From NCBI GenBank assembly GCA_966250325.1, contig CBINGY010000014.1, forward strand, positions 1-64,000: a DNA stretch of 64,000 nt. The letters run 5' to 3'. This DNA comes from Jiulongibacter sp966250325 (GTDB lineage Bacteria; Bacteroidota; Bacteroidia; Cytophagales; Spirosomataceae). Within the stretch, counting starts at the first letter, position 1; each line of letters starts with the position of its first letter. A model generated the notes under the pieces. That model worked only from the letters and a program-made list of their open reading frames with translations. It did no database searches and was not told where the DNA came from. Both the position numbers and the translations under genes were made by a program. Below are positions 18,193 to 26,860 of this stretch, in pieces.

Positions 18193-18608
18193 GATATGAT
18201 TTTATTAGAAAAGCAGTATTGACAACAAAGGTAACAAGAATATTAATCTTTACGAATCAGTTCAGATACTTCCACCAAATAGAAAGAATTGTGCCTTTGG
18301 GCTACAGATTATGGGAATCGCTCAGGTAATAAAAGATTAATTAATTCTTAATTCTCTATGCGGTTATCGCTACCAATTGGACATTGATATTCAGATTAGT
18401 TGCATTTGTACAATAACCCGTTTTTTGACAAAAATACCCTCCTATAATCATAAAACTTGGGCTAATTTAGTGGTGAGTGAACTGCAGAATCTCCTACGAA
18501 TTTCAACCTCAAAAACCCTTTTAGCCTTTCAAAAATAAACACGAAAAATGCCTATGAAAAAACAACTTTCGCAGCCTATTTAATTAACCTTCTAAACTAG
18601 CACTAAAC
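18193..18608. other. Divergent intergenic region between ftsK and the second susC
   Basis: This 416-base gap has no convincing gene. An ftsK -7 element lies at 18226-18233. The rest is AT-rich leader sequence for the second susC, with no clear TAnnTTTG element, anti-sigma-responsive site or terminator that I can defend. Confidence 0.5.
18226..18233 (-). promoter_or_regulatory. Bacteroidota -7 element for ftsK
   Basis: Minus-strand TACCTTTG matches TAnnTTTG, 34 bases before the ftsK start. I could not find a good -33 TTG at the right distance. Confidence 0.55.
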
Positions 18609-21600
18609 ATGTTTCAAAAATTTACCCGATCAGGGTGCTTTCTTAGAGAGAGCTCCCTTAGAATTATTTTGCTCTTATTTTTGATCGGTTTCCAGGCATT
18701 GGCCAGTACTACGGCTATTGCCCGAACAGTTCAGGGAACCGTTACAGATGCGTCTACAGGAGAAACCCTTCCAGGAGTTTCTGTGATTTACAAAGGCACT
18801 ACCAAAGGAACCACCACTGACCCGAACGGTCTTTTTAAGCTTGAAGTAGATAATGACAATGCCGTTCTTATCTTCAGTTTTATTGGCTATCAGAATCAGG
18901 AGGTGCCGGTAGGAAATCAATCAACGATTAATGTACAGCTGGTTTCTGATGCTCAGGCACTGAACGAAGTAGTTGTAATTGGTTACGGCTCGGTAAAAAA
19001 ATCTGATCTTACCGGCTCAGTGAGCTCTGTAAAAGGAGACCAGCTCAAAGAAAGACCCGCACCTTCTCTTAACCAGTCTATGGCCGGAAGAATGCCCGGT
19101 GTACAGGTCAATGTCAACTCAGGTCGCCCCGGTGGACGTACCAATGTTCGTATCCGTGGTTTCAGCTCCATCAACTCTTCCAATAACCCGCTTTATGTGG
19201 TGGATGGAGTTATGATGCCTCAGGGAAATCAAGCCCAGTACAGTACAGCGATCGACTACATTAATCCGAACGACATCGTTTCCGTTGAGGTTCTGAAAGA
19301 TGCTTCCTCTACAGCTATCTATGGTGCACGCGGTGCCAATGGTGTAATCCTGGTAACTACCAAGAAAGGACAGGCAGGCGAAGGCAAAGTTTCCTATAGT
19401 GTAGATTTAAGTGTACCTACTATTGGCCCGAAAAGACCACAGGTTCTGAATGCCAAAGAATATCTGGCAGTAGAAGATCTGGCCTATGCAAATATTGCCA
19501 AGTTTGACCCTACGGGATGGGCATCAGGCAAATATGCCAATCTGGACCCCGTGAAAAGAAGAAGGGAATACAGTGCCAAATTTCCGGGCGTTTTTGATGA
19601 AAACCTGAACCCGCTTTACGATACAGACTGGTTTAAAGAGGCCACACAAAATCTCGTTTCCCAAAACCACCAACTGAATTTCAGTGGAGGTAACAGTAAG
19701 ACAACGTATTCCCTTTCATTAAACTACCGCGATGAGCAAGGGCTTATCAAAACCACCTATCAAACCAGGTATGCTACACGCTTCAGTATTGATGATCAGG
19801 TGAAAAAGTGGCTGAAAATGGGTGCTACCATAAGTTATGTGGATCAGGGAGAAAACCTGAGTGATATTAATGATGCCGTTTCCCGCCAGATTGTGGAAGA
19901 TTTCCCATTCCTTCCGGTGAGATACGCAGACGGTACTTTTGCCAATAACCGTGATTATCCGCAGGCTGAAGGCACGATGAGCTCTGTACACCGCTTAAAT
20001 GGCAGAAGGTATATTATCAACTCCCAAACCACGCTGGGTAGTTTGTATTCGAATATATCTTTTACTCCAAACCTGCAGATGCGTACGGTTTTAGGCGTGA
20101 ATATTCTGAATCAGGGGATCAATCAATCGAGTACCCGTACCTTATCCATTTCGCAGTTTGGAACTGCCGAAAAGGTAAGAAATGACGAAACCTTCTGGTC
20201 TTTGGAAAACTATCTTACTTACAATAAGACGTTCAGCGGAATTCATGACGTAACTGCTATGGCGGGTATCTCCTGGCAGGAAACCACAGAAACTTCAAGC
20301 CGGGCTTATGTCCAAAATTTTGCGACAGACTATTTTGGTTTTGACAATCTGGGAGCTGGAGCCACAAACCCGCAGGTGGGTTCAGGTGCTTCTCGTTTCG
20401 CATTCAACTCGTATTTCGGCCGGGTGAATTATACACTAAATGGCAAATACCTACTTACTGTTACTGGCCGTGCAGATGGTTCTTCAAAATTTGGAGAGAA
20501 TCATAAATACGCCTTCTTTCCATCCACAGCTTTAGCCTGGAGAGTATCAGATGAGCCATTTATGAAGTCCAATTCCTTCATCACGAATCTGAAACTACGT
20601 GCCAGTTACGGTGTTACTGGTAACTCAGAGATACCCCCCTACTCCTCTCTATCTCTGCTTAGCTCTACCTACGCCACCATTTATGGTGACAGCCGTGTAA
20701 GCGGAACGGGTGTAAACCGTTTGGCTAACCCTAACCTGAAGTGGGAAAAGACCGCTCAGTCTGATGTGGGTCTTGAGTTCAGTATCTTAAAGGGACGGGT
20801 AGCCGTTGAAGCTGATTACTATTACAGAAAAACTACTGACATGCTTCTGGATGCTCCGGTACCGAGAACCAGCGGTTACGCAGTAATTCGTAAAAACGTG
20901 GGTTCTATGCAAAATCAGGGGGTAGAACTTAACCTAAGTACGGTCAATCTGGAACGTGACAGATTCAGCTGGAGCACTACCTTTAATATTTCTATGAACC
21001 GGAACAAGGTGTTATCTCTTGCCACTCCTTCGGATATTTTCGGGGTAGGAGGACCCAACTTCACCAACCAGACTTCTGTGATTCGTGTAGGTGAGCCGGT
21101 AGGTGCCTTCTGGGGGCTTATTCGTCTGGGTACATGGAGTGAGGCCGAGCGTGATGAAGCGGCGTCTTTCCGAAGCTATAGAAATAACCTGCCAATGCTT
21201 CCGGGAGATATTAAATATGCTGATCTGAACGGTGACAAAGCCATTACAGATGCAGATAGAACGATCATCGGAAACGGAAGCCCGAAAGGCTGGGGCTCTT
21301 TGATTAACAATTTTAAGTTTGGCAATTTTGACCTGACGCTTGATTTGCAATACACCTACGGAAACGATGTGCTGGATATGACACTTCACCCAAGTGAAGA
21401 CAGACAGGCCATTGCAAACAGCTACACCACCGTTTTGGATGCTTGGACACCGGAAAATCAGGACACTCCTGTAGCTCAGATTCGTGAAACACGTGCAGGG
21501 TACGTAACCAATGTAGATTCTCGCTGGGTATTTGATGGCTCATTCCTTCGAGGCAGAAACCTGTTACTGGGATATAATGTACCTGCCTCATTTACCGAGA

Positions 21601-21794
21601 AAATCAAGCTTGATCGTATGAGAGTCTATCTATCTACACAGAATTTCTTTTTGCTTACCAAGTATCCTCACGGAGATCCTGAAGTTACACCAACCAACGG
21701 AAACGAAGCAAGTAATGTATTCTCGCAAGGTATGATCTGGCACGGATATCCTAAGCCTACTGTGTACATGGGCGGAGTTCAAATCACTATTTAA
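18609..21794 (+). CDS. SusC/RagA-family TonB-linked outer membrane transporter (second locus)
   Basis: An outer-membrane importer of 1061 residues, paired with the susD gene 29 bases downstream. A long N-terminal leader (about 39 residues, hydrophobic IILLLFLIGFQAL) precedes the carboxypeptidase-regulatory-like domain (VQGTVTDASTGETLPGVSVI). The plug carries the classic NEVVVIGYGSVKKSDLTGS, NPLYVVDGVMM and AIYGARGANGVILVTTKKG motifs, closer to canonical SusC than the first locus. The barrel contains the repeated NLKWEKTAQSDVGLEFS-type strand. No FecR/ECF sigma pair, which often controls such loci, is visible. The substrate is unknown. Confidence 0.95.
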   Translation: MFQKFTRSGCFLRESSLRIILLLFLIGFQALASTTAIARTVQGTVTDASTGETLPGVSVIYKGTTKGTTTDPNGLFKLEVDNDNAVLIFSFIGYQNQEVPVGNQSTINVQLVSDAQALNEVVVIGYGSVKKSDLTGSVSSVKGDQLKERPAPSLNQSMAGRMPGVQVNVNSGRPGGRTNVRIRGFSSINSSNNPLYVVDGVMMPQGNQAQYSTAIDYINPNDIVSVEVLKDASSTAIYGARGANGVILVTTKKGQAGEGKVSYSVDLSVPTIGPKRPQVLNAKEYLAVEDLAYANIAKFDPTGWASGKYANLDPVKRRREYSAKFPGVFDENLNPLYDTDWFKEATQNLVSQNHQLNFSGGNSKTTYSLSLNYRDEQGLIKTTYQTRYATRFSIDDQVKKWLKMGATISYVDQGENLSDINDAVSRQIVEDFPFLPVRYADGTFANNRDYPQAEGTMSSVHRLNGRRYIINSQTTLGSLYSNISFTPNLQMRTVLGVNILNQGINQSSTRTLSISQFGTAEKVRNDETFWSLENYLTYNKTFSGIHDVTAMAGISWQETTETSSRAYVQNFATDYFGFDNLGAGATNPQVGSGASRFAFNSYFGRVNYTLNGKYLLTVTGRADGSSKFGENHKYAFFPSTALAWRVSDEPFMKSNSFITNLKLRASYGVTGNSEIPPYSSLSLLSSTYATIYGDSRVSGTGVNRLANPNLKWEKTAQSDVGLEFSILKGRVAVEADYYYRKTTDMLLDAPVPRTSGYAVIRKNVGSMQNQGVELNLSTVNLERDRFSWSTTFNISMNRNKVLSLATPSDIFGVGGPNFTNQTSVIRVGEPVGAFWGLIRLGTWSEAERDEAASFRSYRNNLPMLPGDIKYADLNGDKAITDADRTIIGNGSPKGWGSLINNFKFGNFDLTLDLQYTYGNDVLDMTLHPSEDRQAIANSYTTVLDAWTPENQDTPVAQIRETRAGYVTNVDSRWVFDGSFLRGRNLLLGYNVPASFTEKIKLDRMRVYLSTQNFFLLTKYPHGDPEVTPTNGNEASNVFSQGMIWHGYPKPTVYMGGVQITI

Positions 21795-21823
21795 GTCGGA
21801 AACAACCTTTAAAACTGAACAAA

Positions 21824-23383
21824 ATGAAAAATTTCAAATTTAAGCATATATCAACGCTGGCCCTTGGAATAAGCTTCATGCTTGGCGGCTCGGGTTGCAC
21901 AGACTTCCTGAAAGAGCAGGACCCTTCAAACCTGACTCCTGATAGTTTCTATACCATCCCCGATCACGCTGAAGCAGCACTCGCTGCCGCGTATTCCGGT
22001 TTACGTTTTTATGGCGATGGTGCCGGTATTTTCTCTTCAAACTGGCAGTTGCTGGAGGCAGTCACTGGTACAGCCACCACGGAAACGGCCCAGAATTCTG
22101 ATCTGAATAACCTGTACTCGCTTTCTTACGACGGAAATACCCAGCATGTAGTAAACTGGTGGAATGGTCTCTACAGGTTAATTGCCAATGCCAATCTTGT
22201 ACTGGAGAAAGTGCCAAACATTAATCCGATGCCAGAAGCTCAGCGAACCAAAATTCTGAGTGAAGCCCGTTTTCTGAGAGCTTTGGCGTATTTTCATATT
22301 GTAAGACTCTGGGGAGATGCTCCGCTGATTACCTCTCCCCAGACCGCCTCATCAGAAGACTTCTTTCCATCACGGGCTCCGCAGGAAGAAATCTATAACC
22401 TGATTATTGAGGATCTGAAGTTTGCCGAAGAAGGCGGCCTAAACTGGATGGACCCCAGCGGGAGAGTAAATAAAGCCGCAGTGAAAGGATTTCTGGCGAA
22501 AGTTTATCTGACCATGGCCGGTTATCCGTTGCAAAAGGGTGCTACACATTATCAGCTGGCAGCCGACAAAGCAAAGGAAGTCATTGATTATGCCAATGCA
22601 AATCCCAATCAGATTGATCTCTTTCAAACCTATAAAGAGGTACATAATGAAACCTTGAAAAACAGGGTTGAGCACTTGTTCCAGATCCAATACAATACCG
22701 TAGTAGCAGGGAATCCGATGGGTAACTATTTCCCGAACTTCAAGCCGGTGACTTACAGCGGCCCGGGTGGAACAGGAAGTACCGTCCCTACTCGTTCCTT
22801 TTACAATTCATTTGAAGAAGGTGACAAGCGTACGGTTGACCAGGAGGGATGGTTCTATACCACCTATTTCACCAACGGAAACGGTGAGCGTTTTGATCTG
22901 GGTGCACCTTATGTTTTCAAACACTTCAACCAGATAGCCAATGGATCTCCCGGTGCCGCCGGTACACGTAACGATAACCTTAACGTGCCACTGCTACGTT
23001 TTGCTGAGGTTCTTCTCATTTATGCGGAAGCTCAGAACGAAGTAGCCGGACCTGGCCAGGACGCTTACAATGCTCTGAAACGTATTCGTGACAGAGCCAC
23101 ACTGGAAACCCCGGCCCTGGGTACCTTCTCAAAAGAAAGCTTCAGAGAGGCCGTTTGGAGAGAAAGGTGGTATGAGTTCTGCTATGAAGGCATTACCTGG
23201 TATGATATGGTTCGTCTCAGAAAAGTGTTTAATGAGCAGACCAAAGGTTTTGACAATTTCGTAGGGCACGTAAACCTTAACACCAACGTGGCTTTACAGG
23301 AAAAACACCTGCTTTTCCCGCTGGGTATTCAGGAAATGTTGAATAATCCGAATCTAAGCCCGCAGAATCCAGGTTACAATTGA
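21824..23383 (+). CDS. SusD/RagB-family outer membrane lipoprotein (second locus)
   Basis: The substrate-binding lid for the second SusC. The signal peptide ends at a lipobox cysteine (GGSGC-TDFLKE, Cys25), followed by DPSNLTPDSFYTIPDHAEAA, typical of full-length SusD. TPR-forming helices appear at ARFLRALAYFHIVRLWGD, and the C-terminal signature WRERWYEFCYEGITWYDMVR and LFPLGIQEMLNNPNL are present. At 519 residues the length is normal. It closes a two-gene operon ending in a terminator. No degradative enzyme is encoded beside it, so polymer breakdown must be encoded elsewhere. Confidence 0.95.
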   Translation: MKNFKFKHISTLALGISFMLGGSGCTDFLKEQDPSNLTPDSFYTIPDHAEAALAAAYSGLRFYGDGAGIFSSNWQLLEAVTGTATTETAQNSDLNNLYSLSYDGNTQHVVNWWNGLYRLIANANLVLEKVPNINPMPEAQRTKILSEARFLRALAYFHIVRLWGDAPLITSPQTASSEDFFPSRAPQEEIYNLIIEDLKFAEEGGLNWMDPSGRVNKAAVKGFLAKVYLTMAGYPLQKGATHYQLAADKAKEVIDYANANPNQIDLFQTYKEVHNETLKNRVEHLFQIQYNTVVAGNPMGNYFPNFKPVTYSGPGGTGSTVPTRSFYNSFEEGDKRTVDQEGWFYTTYFTNGNGERFDLGAPYVFKHFNQIANGSPGAAGTRNDNLNVPLLRFAEVLLIYAEAQNEVAGPGQDAYNALKRIRDRATLETPALGTFSKESFREAVWRERWYEFCYEGITWYDMVRLRKVFNEQTKGFDNFVGHVNLNTNVALQEKHLLFPLGIQEMLNNPNLSPQNPGYN

Positions 23384-23413
23384 TACAGAGTAGTTTATGG
23401 TTTAAGAAACAGG

Positions 23414-23442
23414 CGGCCGGCAATAGCTGGCCGTTTGTTTTT
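23414..23442 (+). terminator. Terminator of the second SusCD operon
   Basis: CGGCCGGC-AATA-GCTGGCCG forms an 8-bp stem with one G-T pair and a tetraloop, followed by a T-rich run (23434-23442). Confidence 0.88.
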
Positions 23443-23823
23443 AAATCAGCAACTGATATTCAGAGAACGCATTCGTTGATTGACATAATCCTTTACTTTG
23501 AGCACGCTTTTCTATTTTAAGTCCTGCACAAGTATGATGATAGTACTATGAATTGATACATTGCTTTTTCTTCAAAAGGTATGGTTAGGCGTGAAACTCA
23601 TTTCACATAAAGGATGCATGATCTCCTCAAGGTATCTTAAAGAGTTAACATGGTACACACTAATTTGAAGAAATAATTAAATCTTCCGTTTTATCTGGAC
23701 AAACAAAAAATAAAAAGGGGAAATCATCTAGAAAAAAGGGCTTTGGCTGATCGAATTACAGTCACTTTGATCGTATTTGGCAAAGATGCTGGTTATTAGT
23801 GAGATCAAAAAAGAAAGGGCTGC

Positions 23824-23855
23824 TTTGTTGATTTCAGCGAAAAGCATTTTCTTTG
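23824..23855 (+). promoter_or_regulatory. Probable acpP promoter
   Basis: A TTTG at 23824-23827 and TTTCTTTG at 23848-23855 are 20 bases apart, fitting the Bacteroidota -33/-7 arrangement except for T instead of A in the -7 box. The acpP start is 29 bases further on. Confidence 0.4.
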
Positions 23856-23884
23856 CACTGTTTTAAACCAAATACATTTTTATA

Positions 23885-24121
23885 ATGTCAGATATCGCAT
23901 CGAAAGTAACGAAAATTATTGTGGAAAAGCTTGGTGTGGAAGAGTCTGAAGTGACTCCCGAAGCTTCTTTTACAAACGATTTGGGAGCTGATTCATTGGA
24001 CACCGTAGAACTCATCATGGAGTTTGAAAAAGAATTCAATGTTTCTATTCCTGACGATCAGGCTGAAAATATTCAAACCGTTGGACAGGCGGTTGCTTAT
24101 CTGGAAGAGAATTCCAAGTAA
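23885..24121 (+). CDS. acpP: Acyl carrier protein
   Basis: Carries growing fatty acyl chains on a phosphopantetheine arm. The 78-residue acidic protein has the modification site GADSLDTVELIMEFEKEFNV, with the serine at about position 38, and the four-helix pattern of ACP. It stands directly before fabF (86-base gap), the usual order. Its short length, acidity and strong conservation leave little doubt. Confidence 0.97.
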   Translation: MSDIASKVTKIIVEKLGVEESEVTPEASFTNDLGADSLDTVELIMEFEKEFNVSIPDDQAENIQTVGQAVAYLEENSK

Positions 24122-24207
24122 TATTCCTGCCCCTTTTCAAAAGTTCAATATTCAGTTTTGTGTAAATTGGGTATTGAACTTTTCCATTTAAATACAAACC
24201 TGATTTT

Positions 24208-25458
24208 ATGGAACTGAAACGAGTAGTAGTTACTGGTCTTGGTGCTCTTACCCCTATTGGAAATACCGTTGACGAATACTGGAATGGTTTGAAAAACGGG
24301 GTTAGTGGAGCAAATATCATTACGCATTTTGACCCCACTGAGTTTAAAACGCAGTTTGCCTGCGAGATCAAAAATTTTGATGTCACTCAGTTTATTCCCA
24401 AGCCTGAAGCCCGCAAAATGGACCTTTTCACACAGTATGGTGTGGTGGTGGCCGAGCAGGCGGTGAGAGATTCAGGACTGGATCTGGAAAAAGTTAATAA
24501 GGATAAAATCGGAGTCATCTGGGGGTCTGGTATAGGCGGCTTGATGACTTTCGAGGAAGAAGTACTTAATCTGGCCGCCAATAACCTGGTGCCGCGATTC
24601 AATCCATTCTTCATTCCCAAAATGATTGCAGATTCTGCTTCCGGTCAAATCTCCATGAAATTCGGATTCAGAGGTCCAAATTACGTAACGGTTTCGGCCT
24701 GTGCTTCAGCAAACAACGCAATTATTGATGCGTTCAATTATATCCGGTTAGGTCGTATGGTAGCCTGTGTATCCGGCGGTTCAGAGGCCGCTGTGACACG
24801 TGCCGGAGTAGGAGGTTTTAATGCTCTAAGAGCCCTTTCTACCCGAAATGACGATTACAAGACGGCTTCTCGACCCTATGATAAAGATCGTGATGGCTTT
24901 GTCTTGGGTGAAGGTGGGGCCGGATTGATACTGGAAGAGTATGAGCATGCCAAAGCCCGTGGGGCGAAAATATATTGCGAAGTGGTAGGTGGTGGAATTT
25001 CCTCCGATGCATACCATATCACCGCACCGCATCCGGAAGGCCTGGGGGCCTTTCTTTCCATGGAAGATGCCTTACGTGATGCCGGAATGAAACCCGAAGA
25101 CGTGGATTACATCAATACACACGGCACCTCGACCGGTCTAGGAGATCCGCAGGAAATCAAGGCCATTGAAAAGCTCTTTGGTGATCATACATATAAGCTT
25201 AGCATAAGCTCTACCAAATCGATGACTGGTCATTTGCTGGGCGGTGCGGGAGCCGTGGAATCTGTGGCTGCGGTACTGGCTATTCAAAATCAGATGGTGC
25301 CTCCTACAATCAACCTTTCTAATGTAGATGAAGAGATTGATTCACGGATTGATCTTACCCCAAATAAGGCCAAAGAACGAAAAATAGATGTAGTTTTGTC
25401 AAATTGTTTCGGTTTCGGCGGGCACAATGCGACATTGATATTTAAAAAACCAGACTGA
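24208..25458 (+). CDS. fabF: Beta-ketoacyl-ACP synthase II
   Basis: Condenses malonyl-ACP with acyl-ACP to lengthen fatty acids in the cytoplasm. The catalytic triad is visible: Cys in TVSACASANNAIIDA (about residue 164), His in INTHGTSTGLGD (about 305) and His in KSMTGHLLGGAGAVES (about 340). The N-terminal RVVVTGLGALTPIGNTV and the glycine-rich NCFGFGGHNATLIFK end are standard for KAS II. At 416 residues the length matches. acpP lies upstream and rnc starts 22 bases downstream, a conserved acpP-fabF-rnc cluster. Confidence 0.97.
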   Translation: MELKRVVVTGLGALTPIGNTVDEYWNGLKNGVSGANIITHFDPTEFKTQFACEIKNFDVTQFIPKPEARKMDLFTQYGVVVAEQAVRDSGLDLEKVNKDKIGVIWGSGIGGLMTFEEEVLNLAANNLVPRFNPFFIPKMIADSASGQISMKFGFRGPNYVTVSACASANNAIIDAFNYIRLGRMVACVSGGSEAAVTRAGVGGFNALRALSTRNDDYKTASRPYDKDRDGFVLGEGGAGLILEEYEHAKARGAKIYCEVVGGGISSDAYHITAPHPEGLGAFLSMEDALRDAGMKPEDVDYINTHGTSTGLGDPQEIKAIEKLFGDHTYKLSISSTKSMTGHLLGGAGAVESVAAVLAIQNQMVPPTINLSNVDEEIDSRIDLTPNKAKERKIDVVLSNCFGFGGHNATLIFKKPD

Positions 25459-25480
25459 GCCTGGCTCAGTTGAGTACTGA

Positions 25481-26221
25481 ATGGCAATAGCTGAAAACAT
25501 TATCGGTTTTTTTACAACCGACGGCAAGGTTAAGGAATTTAGAAAGGCCATAGAACGTATCATCGGCGAAAAACCGGGTAACGATTCTCTCTATTACCTT
25601 GCCTTCAGACATACTTCAGCATCAAAAAACGGAATCGTCGAGGGATTTAAAGAGTCAAATGAACGGCTGGAGTACCTCGGCGATTCTGTTTTAGGAATGA
25701 TCGTGGCCGAATACTTGTTTAAAAAATACCCATTTAAAGACGAGGGCTTCCTCACCGAAATTCGCTCAAGAATAGTGAATCGTGAATCTCTGAATGTAGT
25801 AGCACGTAAAATTGGAGTAGATAATCTCATCACTTTTGACGGAAATCGTGTTTCTCAGGGCCGTACTTCCATGTATGGGGATGCCATGGAAGCACTTATC
25901 GGGGCAGTCTATCTTGACAAAGGCTTCAGATTTACGAAACAATTTATAATTAAGATACTGATAGCCAATTACTTTGATCTTGACAAGGTAATCCAGAACA
26001 ATGCCAACTATAAGAGCATTTTACTTACATGGGCTCAGTCTTTATCCAAAAAGGTTGAGTTTACTATCATCAAGGAAAATGGCAAACACCACAGTAAAGA
26101 ATTTGTAGCTCAGGTATCTGTTGACAATGAAGTGATAAGCGAAGGTAGCGGCTGGAATAAGAAAAAAGCCGAGCAGGATGCTGCCCGTAAAGCCTGTGAA
26201 ACTCTCAAGATTGAAGGTTAA
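25481..26221 (+). CDS. rnc: Ribonuclease III
   Basis: Cuts double-stranded RNA in rRNA and mRNA maturation. The nuclease domain shows the signature NERLEYLGDSVLGMIVAEYL and the second metal cluster MYGDAMEALIGAVYLDKGF. A C-terminal double-stranded RNA-binding domain covers about residues 175-245 (NYKSILLTWAQSL, ending WNKKKAEQDAARKACETL). At 246 residues the length is typical. It follows fabF closely and ends 5 bases from the convergent siroheme gene, leaving no room for a terminator. Confidence 0.96.
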   Translation: MAIAENIIGFFTTDGKVKEFRKAIERIIGEKPGNDSLYYLAFRHTSASKNGIVEGFKESNERLEYLGDSVLGMIVAEYLFKKYPFKDEGFLTEIRSRIVNRESLNVVARKIGVDNLITFDGNRVSQGRTSMYGDAMEALIGAVYLDKGFRFTKQFIIKILIANYFDLDKVIQNNANYKSILLTWAQSLSKKVEFTIIKENGKHHSKEFVAQVSVDNEVISEGSGWNKKKAEQDAARKACETLKIEG

Positions 26222-26226
26222 TCTAT

Positions 26227-26796
26227 TTATTCCTTCATCACTTTTGTGATTTCGTTAAGCCGATCTACCTTATATTCAAAATCCCCCTTTAAACGGTCTC
26301 TGATCGACTTCAGGTTATCCAGCGTCTCTTGAAGTGAATCGGGCAAGATTTCCTCTAAAACCTCGCGAAAACGCTTTGCAAAGGTAGGTGACTTCCCATT
26401 GGTAGATATGGCAATTTTCAAATCCCCCTTCTGAACCACTGAGCTTAAATAAAAGTCGCATAGATCGGGTTTGTCGGCCACGTTGACAAGGATATTCTGT
26501 GCACGGCAATCTCCCTGTACCTCGCGGCTAACCTCAGGCAAACCTGTACCTACAATCACCAGATTCTTTCCTTCCAGATGCTTAGCGGAATACGGCTCAA
26601 AAATAAGTTCTATGGAATGAAGTGCCGCAAGTTGTTGAATAGTCGCAGAAATCTCAGGAGCCACCAGGGTAATGCGGGTTTTAGGTGAATTTCTAAGTAC
26701 CGCTTCCAGCTTCTCCAAGCCGACATAGCCCCCGCCCACTATCAGCAGATGCATCTGCTCTAATTTCAAAAAAACGGGAAATAAGGTATTTTCCAT
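26227..26796 (-). CDS. Precorrin-2 dehydrogenase / sirohydrochlorin ferrochelatase-type protein
   Basis: Uses NAD+ to oxidise precorrin-2 in siroheme synthesis, and may insert iron, like the N-terminal part of CysG or yeast Met8. The ATG at 26796 is chosen over an upstream TTG. The Rossmann motif LLIVGGGYVGLEKLEAVL (about 15-32) is followed by TLVAPEIS, and the siroheme-specific KGDLKIAISTNGKSPTFAKR segment lies at about 117-136. At 189 residues it lacks the CysG methyltransferase half. No cobA or sulfite-reductase genes are in the window. It meets rnc tail to tail. Confidence 0.88.
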   Translation of the reverse strand: MENTLFPVFLKLEQMHLLIVGGGYVGLEKLEAVLRNSPKTRITLVAPEISATIQQLAALHSIELIFEPYSAKHLEGKNLVIVGTGLPEVSREVQGDCRAQNILVNVADKPDLCDFYLSSVVQKGDLKIAISTNGKSPTFAKRFREVLEEILPDSLQETLDNLKSIRDRLKGDFEYKVDRLNEITKVMKE

Positions 26797-26811
26797 ATCC
26801 AAAGGTCATAC

Positions 26812-26841
26812 AAAAAGGGATACCTGTCGGCATCCCTTTTT
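26812..26841 (-). terminator. Terminator of the PpiD-like gene
   Basis: AAAAAGGGAT / ATCCCTTTTT form a perfect 10-bp stem around a 10-base loop, with A and T runs on both sides. It is placed to end transcripts from the PpiD-like gene before the siroheme gene and could act in both directions. Confidence 0.85.
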
Positions 26842-26860
26842 GTAAAATTCAATAGTTCGA

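Larger units (their letters stand above)
23384..23884. other. Intergenic region between the second susD and acpP
   Basis: This 501-base gap has a terminator at 23414-23442 and a likely acpP promoter near 23824-23855. I looked for a small gene, tRNA or conserved leader between them and saw nothing to support one; the only ATG frames are a few codons long. Confidence 0.5.

Noticed and set aside
23384..23884. A possible small RNA or riboswitch before acpP
   Set aside because: Apart from the susD terminator I could not find a stable conserved-looking fold or a known leader pattern.
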